From contig MGQN01000010.1 of the NCBI GenBank assembly GCA_001797845.1, forward strand, positions 1 through 6,509: a stretch of 6,509 nt of DNA, given 5' to 3'. The DNA comes from Deltaproteobacteria bacterium RBG_16_44_11 (GTDB lineage: Bacteria; Desulfobacterota; Syntrophia; Syntrophales; Smithellaceae). The stretch's first letter is position 1; every line of letters starts with the position of its first letter. The translations under genes and the position numbers were made by a program. Below the pieces are notes generated by a model. The model was not told where the DNA came from. It ran no database searches and was given only the letters and a program-made list of their open reading frames with translations. This document shows, piece by piece, positions 1-5,378 of the stretch.

Positions 1-1
1 G

Positions 2-127
2 GGTAAGGGAACGGGTCTGGGGCTGAGTATCTCCTATGATATTATTCAACGGCATAAAGGAGAAATATCATTTAAAACTAAAGAAAAAAAGGGGACGACA
101 TTTACTATCAGCATACCAATTGTGTAA
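2..127 (+). CDS. Sensor histidine kinase, C-terminal fragment (cut by window start)
   Basis: The 41 visible residues are the end of the catalytic ATP-binding (HATPase_c) domain of a two-component sensor kinase. The glycine-rich G2 box is visible at the start as GKGTGLGLS. It is followed by the usual tail: a helix (SYDIIQRHKGEI), then a final strand ending in a GTTFTISIPI pattern that closes the domain. In this family that order (G-box, helix ending HxG, then GTxFxxxLP at the C terminus) is diagnostic, and no receiver domain follows, so the protein ends as a classical kinase. The sensor and dimerisation parts lie outside the window, so the signal it senses cannot be judged. No response regulator gene follows within the window. 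TAA stop at 125-127. Confidence 0.85.
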   Translation, partial: GKGTGLGLSISYDIIQRHKGEISFKTKEKKGTTFTISIPIV

Positions 128-148
128 CGAAGACTATATGGGACAGAA

Positions 149-204
149 GGGGGACGTGTCAACGCACTACTTCACTGCCAACTTAGAGTTTTAAGGGCGT
201 CCCC
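149..204. repeat. Inverted repeat bounding a 56-bp segment
   Basis: GGGGACG at 150-156 is mirrored by CGTCCCC at 198-204, with 41 bp between the arms. GGGGACG-type termini close to short palindromic units are common in remnants of REP-associated or IS200-like elements in deltaproteobacteria. No transposase is present here, so this would be at most a non-autonomous remnant. The arms are only 7 bp, so chance is not excluded. Confidence 0.35.
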
Positions 205-370
205 AACATCCCCCCAAAACGCGTCAGGCGGTCATGGCGAATTTCGATCCCGAAGAATATTTATTAATCTCTTCCTGTAATGTTGTTTTTATGTTTTTTC
301 CAATTCACACAATATTTCAACCCGTAATAAATGATGCTCTGTTTCTCTCCTTTTTTAAAAAAAAATAATG

Positions 371-379
371 TGCTATAAT
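371..379 (+). promoter_or_regulatory. Extended -10 promoter of the zinc-ribbon gene
   Basis: TGCTATAAT matches the extended -10 consensus TGnTATAAT exactly. There is no good -35 at the expected distance, only a T/A-rich run around 351-358; this fits extended -10 promoters, which need little -35 contact. It would give a leader of roughly 65 nt before the start codon at 450, which has an AAGGA Shine-Dalgarno at about 439-443. Confidence 0.6.
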
Positions 380-449
380 GATATTCAACGTATCTGGAAA
401 AACTAAGTTTATTAAAAGAGCGCAGGGTTTTGTATTTTAAGGAACAGCT

Positions 450-1550
450 ATGAAAGTATGCCCATTCTGTGATGGAGAGCTCCGAGATGATGCAATAAAA
501 TGCTGGCACTGCACTATGGCCTTACTTCCGGTTAAAGTTGCCAAACAAAATATATTAGAACAAAAAGAACCGCCGCGAGAAGTTTCAAAGATAACCGAGG
601 AACCACCTCCGAGACCATCATCACAGCAAAGTGCAGTTAGCACACCTCACATAGAGGAAACAAAGGTAAAAACAGAAATCCTTTCGGGACCATCATCACA
701 GCAAAGTGCAGTTAGCACACCTCACATAGAGGAAACAAAGGTAAAAACAGAAATCCTTTCGAGACCATCACCACAGCAAAGTGCAGTTAGCACACCTCAC
801 ATAGAAGAAAAAAAGGTAAAAGCAGAAACTCTTTCGAGACTATCACCACAGCAAAGAGCAGTTGGCAAACCTCATATAGAAGAAAATAAGCTAAAAGCTA
901 AAACTCTTTATAAAGCTGTCATTATATCTATATCAATTATTATCGTACTCGCTGGCATTCTGTTCGCAATTGCAAACCTAAACAAATGGAAAGAGCTAGT
1001 ATCGGTAGCGACTCCTAAAGTCGAAGCACCCGTTGCTCAACCGGTACCTGCACCAGATCCAGTACCAGATCAACCAACTGGTCCAACCTCAAATGAAGAT
1101 TTAGAAAGAATTGCTAAAGAAAAACATTTTATTACCATAAAAAGCGCTCATCCGGACTTTGATAATTTAAGGGATTCAGGAAGAATTGTGGCGTGGATAC
1201 AAAAACAACCAAGCCGTTTGAGAGATTCACTTCTGAAGACTTATAACGAGGGCGATGCTGATTCTGTGATTGCCCTTTTAAATCAATTTAAGAAGGACAA
1301 AAACAGTACGCGACTACACAAAGATAAAGTAAAAGTTCCTAAGAAGGATATCTCAGTTACAAATCGTCCAGTGGATTCAGAACAGCATTACCAAGCAATA
1401 GAGGGGCTAAAGGGAATAGAATTACAGAACGGAAATGTCATTGAAGGAGAAATAATCAGTTTTAAGAGTGACACCGTAAAGATTCGCACAAAAGACGGAA
1501 AAATATTAACATATTCGTTTATGAAAGAAGTTAAGATGTTTATTTATTAA
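450..1550 (+). CDS. Zinc-ribbon, tandem-repeat, single-pass membrane protein of unknown function
   Basis: 366 residues. The N terminus is a zinc ribbon with C4-x2-C7-x10-C18-x2-C21 (CPFC...CWHC). Four consecutive 25-residue repeats follow (residues 55-154), rich in Ser, Gln, Lys and Glu, with a core like SAVSTPHIEE. One hydrophobic segment at about 156-177 is flanked by Lys, so the ribbon and repeats are probably cytoplasmic. After it come a Pro/Val-rich linker (about 187-212), a helical segment at about 225-282 with a HPDFDNL...WIQKQPSRL pattern, a Lys-rich linker, and a small beta-rich end (about 323-366, GNVIEGEI...KIRTKDGKIL) that looks SH3/Sm-like. The start is supported by AAGGA and by the ribbon beginning at residue 4. 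This ribbon-linker-TM-extracytoplasmic layout is common among uncharacterised bacterial membrane proteins. I do not recognise a named family and infer only an envelope-anchored role. No partner gene is adjacent. Confidence 0.85.
   Translation: MKVCPFCDGELRDDAIKCWHCTMALLPVKVAKQNILEQKEPPREVSKITEEPPPRPSSQQSAVSTPHIEETKVKTEILSGPSSQQSAVSTPHIEETKVKTEILSRPSPQQSAVSTPHIEEKKVKAETLSRLSPQQRAVGKPHIEENKLKAKTLYKAVIISISIIIVLAGILFAIANLNKWKELVSVATPKVEAPVAQPVPAPDPVPDQPTGPTSNEDLERIAKEKHFITIKSAHPDFDNLRDSGRIVAWIQKQPSRLRDSLLKTYNEGDADSVIALLNQFKKDKNSTRLHKDKVKVPKKDISVTNRPVDSEQHYQAIEGLKGIELQNGNVIEGEIISFKSDTVKIRTKDGKILTYSFMKEVKMFIY
611..910 (+). repeat. Four in-frame 75-bp tandem repeats
   Basis: Unit starts are at 611, 686, 761 and 836. 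Copies 1 and 2 differ at one base of 75, copies 2 and 3 at about seven, copies 3 and 4 at about ten, so identity falls from 5' to 3'. Each unit is exactly 25 codons, so gain or loss of a unit keeps the frame. The array encodes residues 55-154, the linker between zinc ribbon and membrane segment. The pattern suggests recent expansion at the 5' end by slippage or unequal recombination. Confidence 0.95.
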
Positions 1551-1702
1551 TGGGAAATACAATTGTAGGAAACGGGTAGAATAGTTTCTTTTACGATATT
1601 CAAATCATCGGGGAAGGGGAAAGTGAAGTTCGTATATTAAATGTTAGCACCTTACAACCAGTAATCTTCAATTTTAAGAGCCACGTAAAACTGAAACTAA
1701 GT

Positions 1703-1809
1703 AGGTGAAACCATTTATCAGCGAGGCCACGTGTTTATTAAGAAAAGAGAAAATCATGATATTGCCTGAGTATGTAACAGCTAAAGAGGTAGGAAGGGTG
1801 ATAAAATGA
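1703..1809 (+). pseudogene. Truncated DUF5661 gene start (5' remnant)
   Basis: From 1703 to 1800 this stretch aligns without gaps to 5976-6073, the leader and first 15 codons of the intact DUF5661 gene in this window. By hand I count 40 of 53 identical bases upstream of the start codon and 40 of 45 within the coding part. The first 15 residues (MILPEYVTAKEVGRV) are identical, and all five coding differences are third-position synonymous changes. After codon 15 the similarity stops. The frame adds two codons and ends at TGA 1807-1809, overlapping the ATG at 1806 of the flavin oxidoreductase fragment as ATGA. About 130 residues are missing, including the conserved ELEHG...TGKI.LAHL core, so the product cannot be functional. 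An A/G-rich Shine-Dalgarno-like stretch precedes the ATG at 1756. Confidence 0.85.
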
Positions 1810-1931
1810 GCAAATTATTTGAGAGCAGCGCCATCAATGGGATGGCATTGTCCAATCGCTTTGTAAGGGCGGCAACATGGGAGGGAATGGCCGATGATAC
1901 AGGCGCTCCCACCCAGAAGCTGATCAAGGCC
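1806..1931 (+). pseudogene. Old Yellow Enzyme-family NADH:flavin oxidoreductase, N-terminal remnant
   Basis: The 42 codons beginning at ATG 1806 read MSKLFESSAINGMALSNRFV followed by RAATWEGMADDTGAPTQ and KLIKA. This is the start of the FMN-binding TIM barrel of Old Yellow Enzyme-like ene-reductases, with the typical (I)NG(M)xLxNRFVRxATWEGMA pattern that forms the first strand and FMN contact region. The family is usually about 330-370 residues or longer; here homology stops near 1931. The frame continues 15 unrelated codons to TGA at 1977-1979 through the antisense 3' end of the next gene. GGAAGGGTG just upstream could be its original ribosome binding site. Only the 5' end survives, so this is a deletion or rearrangement scar with no enzyme activity expected. 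Confidence 0.85.
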
Positions 1932-2865
1932 ATATCTTATTTTTTATATGATCTATTTCTACTATCTTGCTTTCCTTGATATTTTTAGCTTTGGGAAAAG
2001 TGAAGGTCGTATTTTTTTGAAGTAATGCATATCCAAATTCAAGCATTGTAGTATTTCCGAGCTTATCCACCTTCGGGGGCTTTATAAGAAGATTGGCTAT
2101 CTTCCCCTTGAGAACGCTGAAGAAACCCCCGGACTCCGTTTTACCACTTATAGATGCCACTTTTATTCCCATGCGTGGGTTATCATCTTCCGTTTTTTTG
2201 AATGATAGCGTATTCACCCGAGCAACTGCCTCATTCGACCTGTTTTCGTATTTATATTCTCCATCTTTCGGTTTGATATCATAAAGACCAATGGTTACGG
2301 GGCTATTATGCCCTCTTGCATCAAACTTAATATCCACCTCGGTAACAATCATGGCTGAATCGTTTATCGTTCCTTTGACCTCAATAATACCGAAACCATC
2401 TCCATCAAACTTGATATAATCAAGCATATTTGTCATTGCCTTTCCTTTTTTTAATTCACCAGTCTGTGTCGTAATCATCCCTGAGGAATCAAATGTGTTC
2501 ATATGAAAACCACTTCCTAATATTTCAAATTCGCATGTCACATGAAAGGATTTTGAATCAGCCGTTATCTTATGTGAGATTATAGCTACCTGCTGCTCAT
2601 TATTGAAGCTCGATATATTATCAACAAGTGTCGGAGCTATCAGCGGAACAAAATACGCAAAAGAAGCTATGGGGTTCTTTACAAATTTTTCTTCACTATA
2701 ACGCATTATCATAGTGGGCCCTTTGCTGCCTTTAGCGGTATTGGTGGCGGAACTTATCCCGACGGAGGGCGTCAAAAGAAGAATACAAATAAAGGTTACC
2801 GCAAATAAAGCAATTAGACGGTTGTTTCTTAAAAATACACGTGGATTTATTACATATAATTTCAT
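1924..2865 (-). CDS. Exported protein of unknown function (313 aa)
   Basis: The N terminus has a basic stretch (R9, R13, R16), a hydrophobic core at about 17-31 and small residues up to about A40 (SSA). This fits a long signal peptide or an N-terminal membrane anchor, with the rest outside the cytoplasm. The mature part is beta-rich with alternating polar and hydrophobic residues and many Lys/Asp, and no catalytic motif that I recognise. There is no lipobox. The start is supported by AGGGGG at 2873-2878, 7 bp upstream. The reading frame runs 8 bp into the OYE remnant, so the last two residues (WP) and the TGA stop come from, or are shared with, that foreign sequence; the natural C terminus may have been slightly altered. 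It is co-directional with the MBL gene but separated by 409 bp, so probably a separate transcript. Real gene: likely. Function: unknown. Confidence 0.75.
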   Translation of the reverse strand: MKLYVINPRVFLRNNRLIALFAVTFICILLLTPSVGISSATNTAKGSKGPTMIMRYSEEKFVKNPIASFAYFVPLIAPTLVDNISSFNNEQQVAIISHKITADSKSFHVTCEFEILGSGFHMNTFDSSGMITTQTGELKKGKAMTNMLDYIKFDGDGFGIIEVKGTINDSAMIVTEVDIKFDARGHNSPVTIGLYDIKPKDGEYKYENRSNEAVARVNTLSFKKTEDDNPRMGIKVASISGKTESGGFFSVLKGKIANLLIKPPKVDKLGNTTMLEFGYALLQKNTTFTFPKAKNIKESKIVEIDHIKNKIWP

Positions 2866-2894
2866 CGCTTACCCCCTAATAATGAGATGCTTAA

Positions 2895-3032
2895 CAAACC
2901 ATACTTTGTTATTTTGAAAAAAAACACTCTTCGACTGGCGCATTAATTGTAATCGTCACCGTTTTTCTCGTCATGTCCGGCGCCAGCACAACGGCAGAGA
3001 TAGCAAAGATAACAGTTATATGTAAGATGTAA
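2895..3032 (+). pseudogene. Possible remnant of a secreted-protein N terminus
   Basis: The open frame has no plausible in-frame start codon before the hydrophobic segment. From 2943 it reads LIVIVTVFLVMSGASTTAEIAK, then a few unrelated residues and TAA at 3030-3032. The pattern (hydrophobic core, small residues, AEIAK) resembles the signal peptide and first mature residues of the DUF1566 protein at 5379 (hydrophobic core, AYAGEIAK). It could be a decayed relative of that gene cut after the signal peptide. The match is short and hydrophobic, so chance similarity is a real alternative. Confidence 0.3.
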
Positions 3033-3119
3033 TATTTATATCCTCACCTTGTTTTGGAGTCAATCCCATTTTTAGTTGTGGTAACGGCAACACTAAACGC
3101 GTGAGGAACGTTGTTCAAA

Positions 3120-3150
3120 ATTATCAAATTTATATTAATAATTTGGTAAT
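3120..3150. repeat. AT-rich inverted repeat adjoining the GGGACAGCACCCT unit
   Basis: ATTATCAAATT (3120-3130) pairs with AATTTGGTAAT (3140-3150), 10 of 11 positions, around a 9-nt loop. It overlaps the start of the following 30-bp repeat by 4 bp. The sequence just before it (GGAACGTTGTTC) resembles ends of small REP-type elements. It may mark the edge of a non-autonomous element, and could also act as a weak hairpin downstream of the MBL gene, though no T run follows on the minus strand. Confidence 0.4.
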
Positions 3151-3176
3151 TAGGGACAGCACCCTACTATTAGTTA
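3147..3176 (+). repeat. Dispersed repeat, copy A (TAATTAGGGACAGCACCCTA)
   Basis: The first 20 bases (3147-3166) are identical to 5937-5956. After a one-base length difference, ATTAGTTA is also shared (3169-3176 and 5960-5967). The core AGGG-ACAGCA-CCCT is itself a small palindrome. Short units of this kind are widespread in deltaproteobacterial intergenic regions and often flank REP-associated tyrosine transposases. None is present here, so this is a solitary copy. Confidence 0.75.
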
Positions 3177-3274
3177 AGCTGATATATTTAATGTTTTCTT
3201 GATTATCCCTGAAAACGTTTCCTTCAGTATTTTCATTGCGTGAGAAGAATGTGTCACGGTTTAAATATTTGCTT

Positions 3275-4402
3275 TTAGCTTAAATTTCTTATTATATTTT
3301 TAAAATTTGAGCTTCCGGCAGCAATGAATTTGTCCCTTCCTGCTTGCATTACATCTTCAGCGATAATTAAAAGTTCTAAATGGCTATGAACTTCCAACTC
3401 AGCCATGGCGGAGCCTATATCCTTTAACATGTGCGCAGGGAAATGCTCTTTGGTAATCTGATGAATAGTTTTTGCTTCCTTTTTAATGATCTGTAAAACA
3501 GCGGCACATCTTTGAATGTGATGTTCGATGAGTTCGTTTGCTCTGTCCCGAAGATTAATTTCATTCCAATTATTATTGGAAAATAATCTATGCCCGGGCA
3601 AAGTTATAATATCCGAATATTTCTCGCCAATTTTCTTTAATTTTTTTATAGATTTAATATATGCCCTAAGACCATATAACTCATCAGCGGTTGTATGTTC
3701 CGGATACAAAACTTTCTCCACCTGGTAGAAAAAAGCTTCGCGTGATGGGAATGGTGTAATTTCCGGCAATACGGTATCACCCACGAGAATGGCTTCGTCT
3801 CCCAACTGAATAGCAAGCGAATCCGGGCTGTGGCCGGGCACATGATAGGTTTTGACTCTTTCACCTAATCCGCTGTTACCGTCTTTAATCTCATCAATTT
3901 CTAAAAGAGTTCGTTCCTTATGATATTTTAAACAATTTTGGTTAACATATGCTTCGGGCATGAAGCAATGCCAGCATGATGCAGGGAAATCAGGCCTTGC
4001 GCCTGCTGGAGCAAGATCCGGGTAAAAATGAGTTAGTTGCTTATAAGGGGCATGAGCTTTGATTTTTTTACCGGTCATTTCAGCTAGATCATAAAGACCG
4101 CCATCGTGATCTTCATGGCCGTGACTAATGACTATATATTTAAAATCATTTATGGAAAGAGAAGCCGCATTTATCATATCTAAAAGTTTCTTTCCCATAT
4201 TAAATCTACCCGTATCCAGCAGAAAAGGTTGGTCGGAAAGAACCAAATAATTCCATGACGCGCCATAGTCCCAATCTCCTCCATAAAAATTGGGAGTTGC
4301 AAATCCGTAAATATCCAAGCCGGACGAAAGCGTCAGTTTTATGATCATATTTTTACCGTTTGCATCACCGCTACGGATAACTTTTATCATCTGCTTCAGC
4401 AT
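3275..4402 (-). CDS. Metallo-beta-lactamase-fold hydrolase with LACTB2-like C-terminal region
   Basis: 375 residues, probably a cytoplasmic metal-dependent hydrolase. All expected metal ligands are visible: H94-x-H96-x-D98-H99 in SHGHEDHDGG, H191 in VPGHSPDS, D209 in VGDT, and H271 in LPGHR. Together these define the glyoxalase II/LACTB2-like group with a binuclear site. The C-terminal part (about 283-350) is helical, with R-x-ELIEHHIQR and a later AMAELEVHSHLELL stretch, matching the winged-helix-like cap that follows the catalytic domain in LACTB2-type proteins. Nothing suggests truncation. AAGGAT lies a few bases upstream of the ATG, supporting the start. It lies 66 bp downstream of marR on the same strand and is probably co-transcribed and controlled by it. 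The substrate cannot be read from sequence; thioester, lactone, phosphodiester and nucleic acid hydrolysis all occur in this fold. No signal peptide is seen. Confidence 0.9.
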   Translation of the reverse strand: MLKQMIKVIRSGDANGKNMIIKLTLSSGLDIYGFATPNFYGGDWDYGASWNYLVLSDQPFLLDTGRFNMGKKLLDMINAASLSINDFKYIVISHGHEDHDGGLYDLAEMTGKKIKAHAPYKQLTHFYPDLAPAGARPDFPASCWHCFMPEAYVNQNCLKYHKERTLLEIDEIKDGNSGLGERVKTYHVPGHSPDSLAIQLGDEAILVGDTVLPEITPFPSREAFFYQVEKVLYPEHTTADELYGLRAYIKSIKKLKKIGEKYSDIITLPGHRLFSNNNWNEINLRDRANELIEHHIQRCAAVLQIIKKEAKTIHQITKEHFPAHMLKDIGSAMAELEVHSHLELLIIAEDVMQAGRDKFIAAGSSNFKNIIRNLS

Positions 4403-4432
4403 TTTAAATCCTTAGTTAATTTAATATTAATA

Positions 4433-4470
4433 TTCAACAGGTTGAAAAACAAACAGGCTGTTTCTTTTTC
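4433..4470 (-). promoter_or_regulatory. Inverted repeats between marR and the MBL gene
   Basis: Two dyads lie in the 66-bp spacer. TTCAAC-AG-GTTGAA (4433-4446) is a perfect 6+6 palindrome. An A/T-rich stem (4444-4455 with 4459-4470, one mismatch, loop GGC) spans the marR stop codon; read on the minus strand its right arm ends in GTTTTTC, like a weak terminator or attenuator. Either could tune read-through or serve as a second regulator site. The stems have few GC pairs, so the role is uncertain. Confidence 0.35.
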
Positions 4471-4933
4471 ATATTCCTGTATACATATCTATATGAACTT
4501 CAATTTTTTCTATCACTTTTTTAAATTGTTCAATTTGCCGCAAAGATATATTGCCGGATTTATGTAAGATACTTTTATCCATCGCGTTATGAAATTTAGT
4601 GTGTGCTTTAAAAGCACTGTATCCTTTTGATGTAAGCGAAAGCAATTTTTCTTTCCCAAAATCTTTATTCCTGATTTTATTTACGTAGCCTTTGCAATAA
4701 AGTTTTCCTATTACCTGTGATACCGCGCCTTTGGTAATCCCAAACAGGTTGCATAATTCGGTTACTGTTTTCCCCTGGTTTTTACCAATCGTATCAATTG
4801 TGTGTATTTCCATCGGATATAATAAATCGTTTGTGCCAAAATCATGAGGCTGTTTTATAAGCTTATTGAACTTATTCATTAGCCTGATTAAATCAGGCAC
4901 AATATCTCTAACAATAATTTGATTTGTTTTCAT
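4469..4933 (-). CDS. MarR-family transcriptional regulator
   Basis: 154 residues, the usual MarR length. The order is an N-terminal dimerisation helix (about 7-28), a short linker, helix 2 with the common 'L..M..I..I' start (residues 38-50), then the winged helix-turn-helix: TVTELCNLFGITKGAVSQ (56-73) as HTH, VIGKLYCKGYVNKIRN as the end of the recognition helix and strand, and the wing DFGKEKLLSLTSKG (91-104). C-terminal helices (about 109-150) complete the dimer. ITKGAVSQVIGKLYCKGYV closely fits the MarR pattern 'xTxxxVSxxxxxLxxxGxV'. Proteins of this type bind palindromes as dimers and usually repress their own operon until a ligand releases them. C61 and C80 are present, but a redox role is not supported. 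It is first in the unit with the MBL hydrolase and carries a palindrome over its own promoter. No Shine-Dalgarno precedes the ATG. Confidence 0.9.
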   Translation of the reverse strand: MKTNQIIVRDIVPDLIRLMNKFNKLIKQPHDFGTNDLLYPMEIHTIDTIGKNQGKTVTELCNLFGITKGAVSQVIGKLYCKGYVNKIRNKDFGKEKLLSLTSKGYSAFKAHTKFHNAMDKSILHKSGNISLRQIEQFKKVIEKIEVHIDMYTGI

Positions 4934-4935
4934 AT

Positions 4936-4960
4936 TAACAGTATAGTAGCTAAACTGTAA
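4936..4960 (-). promoter_or_regulatory. 25-bp inverted repeat, likely MarR operator
   Basis: TAACAGTATAG-TAG-CTAAACTGTAA on the + strand: the 11-bp arms match at 9 of 11 positions around a 3-bp centre. It covers the -10 box and nearly all of the spacer of the marR promoter, so a bound dimer would block RNA polymerase. Size and position fit MarR-type autoregulation. Binding is inferred. Confidence 0.6.
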
Positions 4961-4968
4961 TGTGTCAA
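4940..4968 (-). promoter_or_regulatory. Near-consensus sigma70 promoter of marR-MBL
   Basis: On the minus strand TTGACA (4968-4963), a 17-bp spacer and TATACT (4945-4940): perfect -35, 5 of 6 for -10, ideal spacing. Only six bases (GTTAAT) separate the -10 from the marR ATG at 4933, so transcription should begin at or next to the start codon, implying a leaderless marR mRNA. Confidence 0.85.
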
Positions 4969-5378
4969 TAAAAAAACAGACATGTGGCTAAATCTTTGTT
5001 CGGCTTATTTGCAATTTCGTATGGTTCAATGTAAATGGTAGCCCTCAATTATTTATTGGGGAAATGGTGGGAAATATGGTTAACGCCCTCTTATTTAGCC
5101 CCGCGGCGGCTGAGAAACCTTACGTTGCAGATCAATCATTTAAAACGTAAAGCATCAAATCTGCCGACAAATATCAACACCACACCTTACTTTTGCGGTC
5201 AATATCTGATTGACTTACAAGACCAAGTTTCTTATATTTCAAGTCTGGACATGTGCTGTCTTATCAGAATACTTTTTAACAGCTGATTCTGATAGACTCG
5301 TTAGCAGAGAAAATCGATATTAACATGCATTATCTGGAGAAACAGGGCTTTTTAACTAAACAATTAAGGAGGGGTTAG
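4969..5378. other. Intergenic region upstream of the DUF1566 gene
   Basis: Beyond the marR promoter, about 400 bp without a supported gene. An 83-codon + strand open frame (5035-5286) has no Shine-Dalgarno, unusual Trp/Cys-containing composition and no recognisable domain. A 24-codon frame (5076-5150) begins after a GGTGGG stretch but is too short to judge. I found no tRNA-like cloverleaf and no clear promoter for the next gene; its transcription start probably lies between about 5230 and 5340. Confidence 0.4.

Larger units (their letters stand above)
128..449. other. Intergenic region between kinase fragment and zinc-ribbon gene
   Basis: About 320 bp without a convincing gene. It contains a GGGGACG/CGTCCCC inverted repeat (149-204) in a GC-richer patch, then a strongly AT-rich stretch with T and A runs (about 345-366), and an extended -10 promoter before the next gene. 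A minus-strand open frame runs through 264-509, but it overlaps the start of the zinc-ribbon gene, contains low-complexity Phe/Lys runs and has no recognisable motif. I regard it as spurious. Confidence 0.5.
2866..3274. other. 409-bp gap with repeat elements and a possible secreted-protein remnant
   Basis: No intact gene. On the + strand an ATG-less open stretch (2895-3032) encodes a signal-peptide-like segment. A hairpin (3120-3150) is followed directly by the GGGACAGCACCCT repeat (3147-3176). From 3181 to 3274 only AT-rich sequence is seen, with a short palindrome AAACGTTT around 3213-3220 and no clear terminator for the minus-strand MBL gene. I could not identify a convincing promoter for the 313-aa gene within this gap. 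Confidence 0.5.

Noticed and set aside
264..509. 81-codon minus-strand open frame
   Set aside because: It overlaps the start of the well-supported zinc-ribbon gene, consists partly of low-complexity Phe/Lys from T and A runs, and has no motif.
1600..1640. Similarity of GGGGAAAGTGAAGTTCGTAT to a stretch near 1994-2014 in the 3' end of the 313-aa gene
   Set aside because: About 15 of 17 matching bases, a level expected a few times by chance in a window of this size, and the extension does not align cleanly or in frame.
3646..3864. 72-codon minus-strand frame inside the MBL gene
   Set aside because: Out-of-frame shadow of the metallo-hydrolase, which has all its metal ligands in the main frame.
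5076..5150. 24-codon frame (MVNALLFSPAAAEKPYV...) after a GGTGGG stretch
   Set aside because: Too short to distinguish from chance; no context supports a leader peptide.
5035..5286. 83-codon plus-strand open frame upstream of the DUF1566 gene
   Set aside because: No Shine-Dalgarno, unusual composition, no recognisable domain or signal; treated as non-coding.
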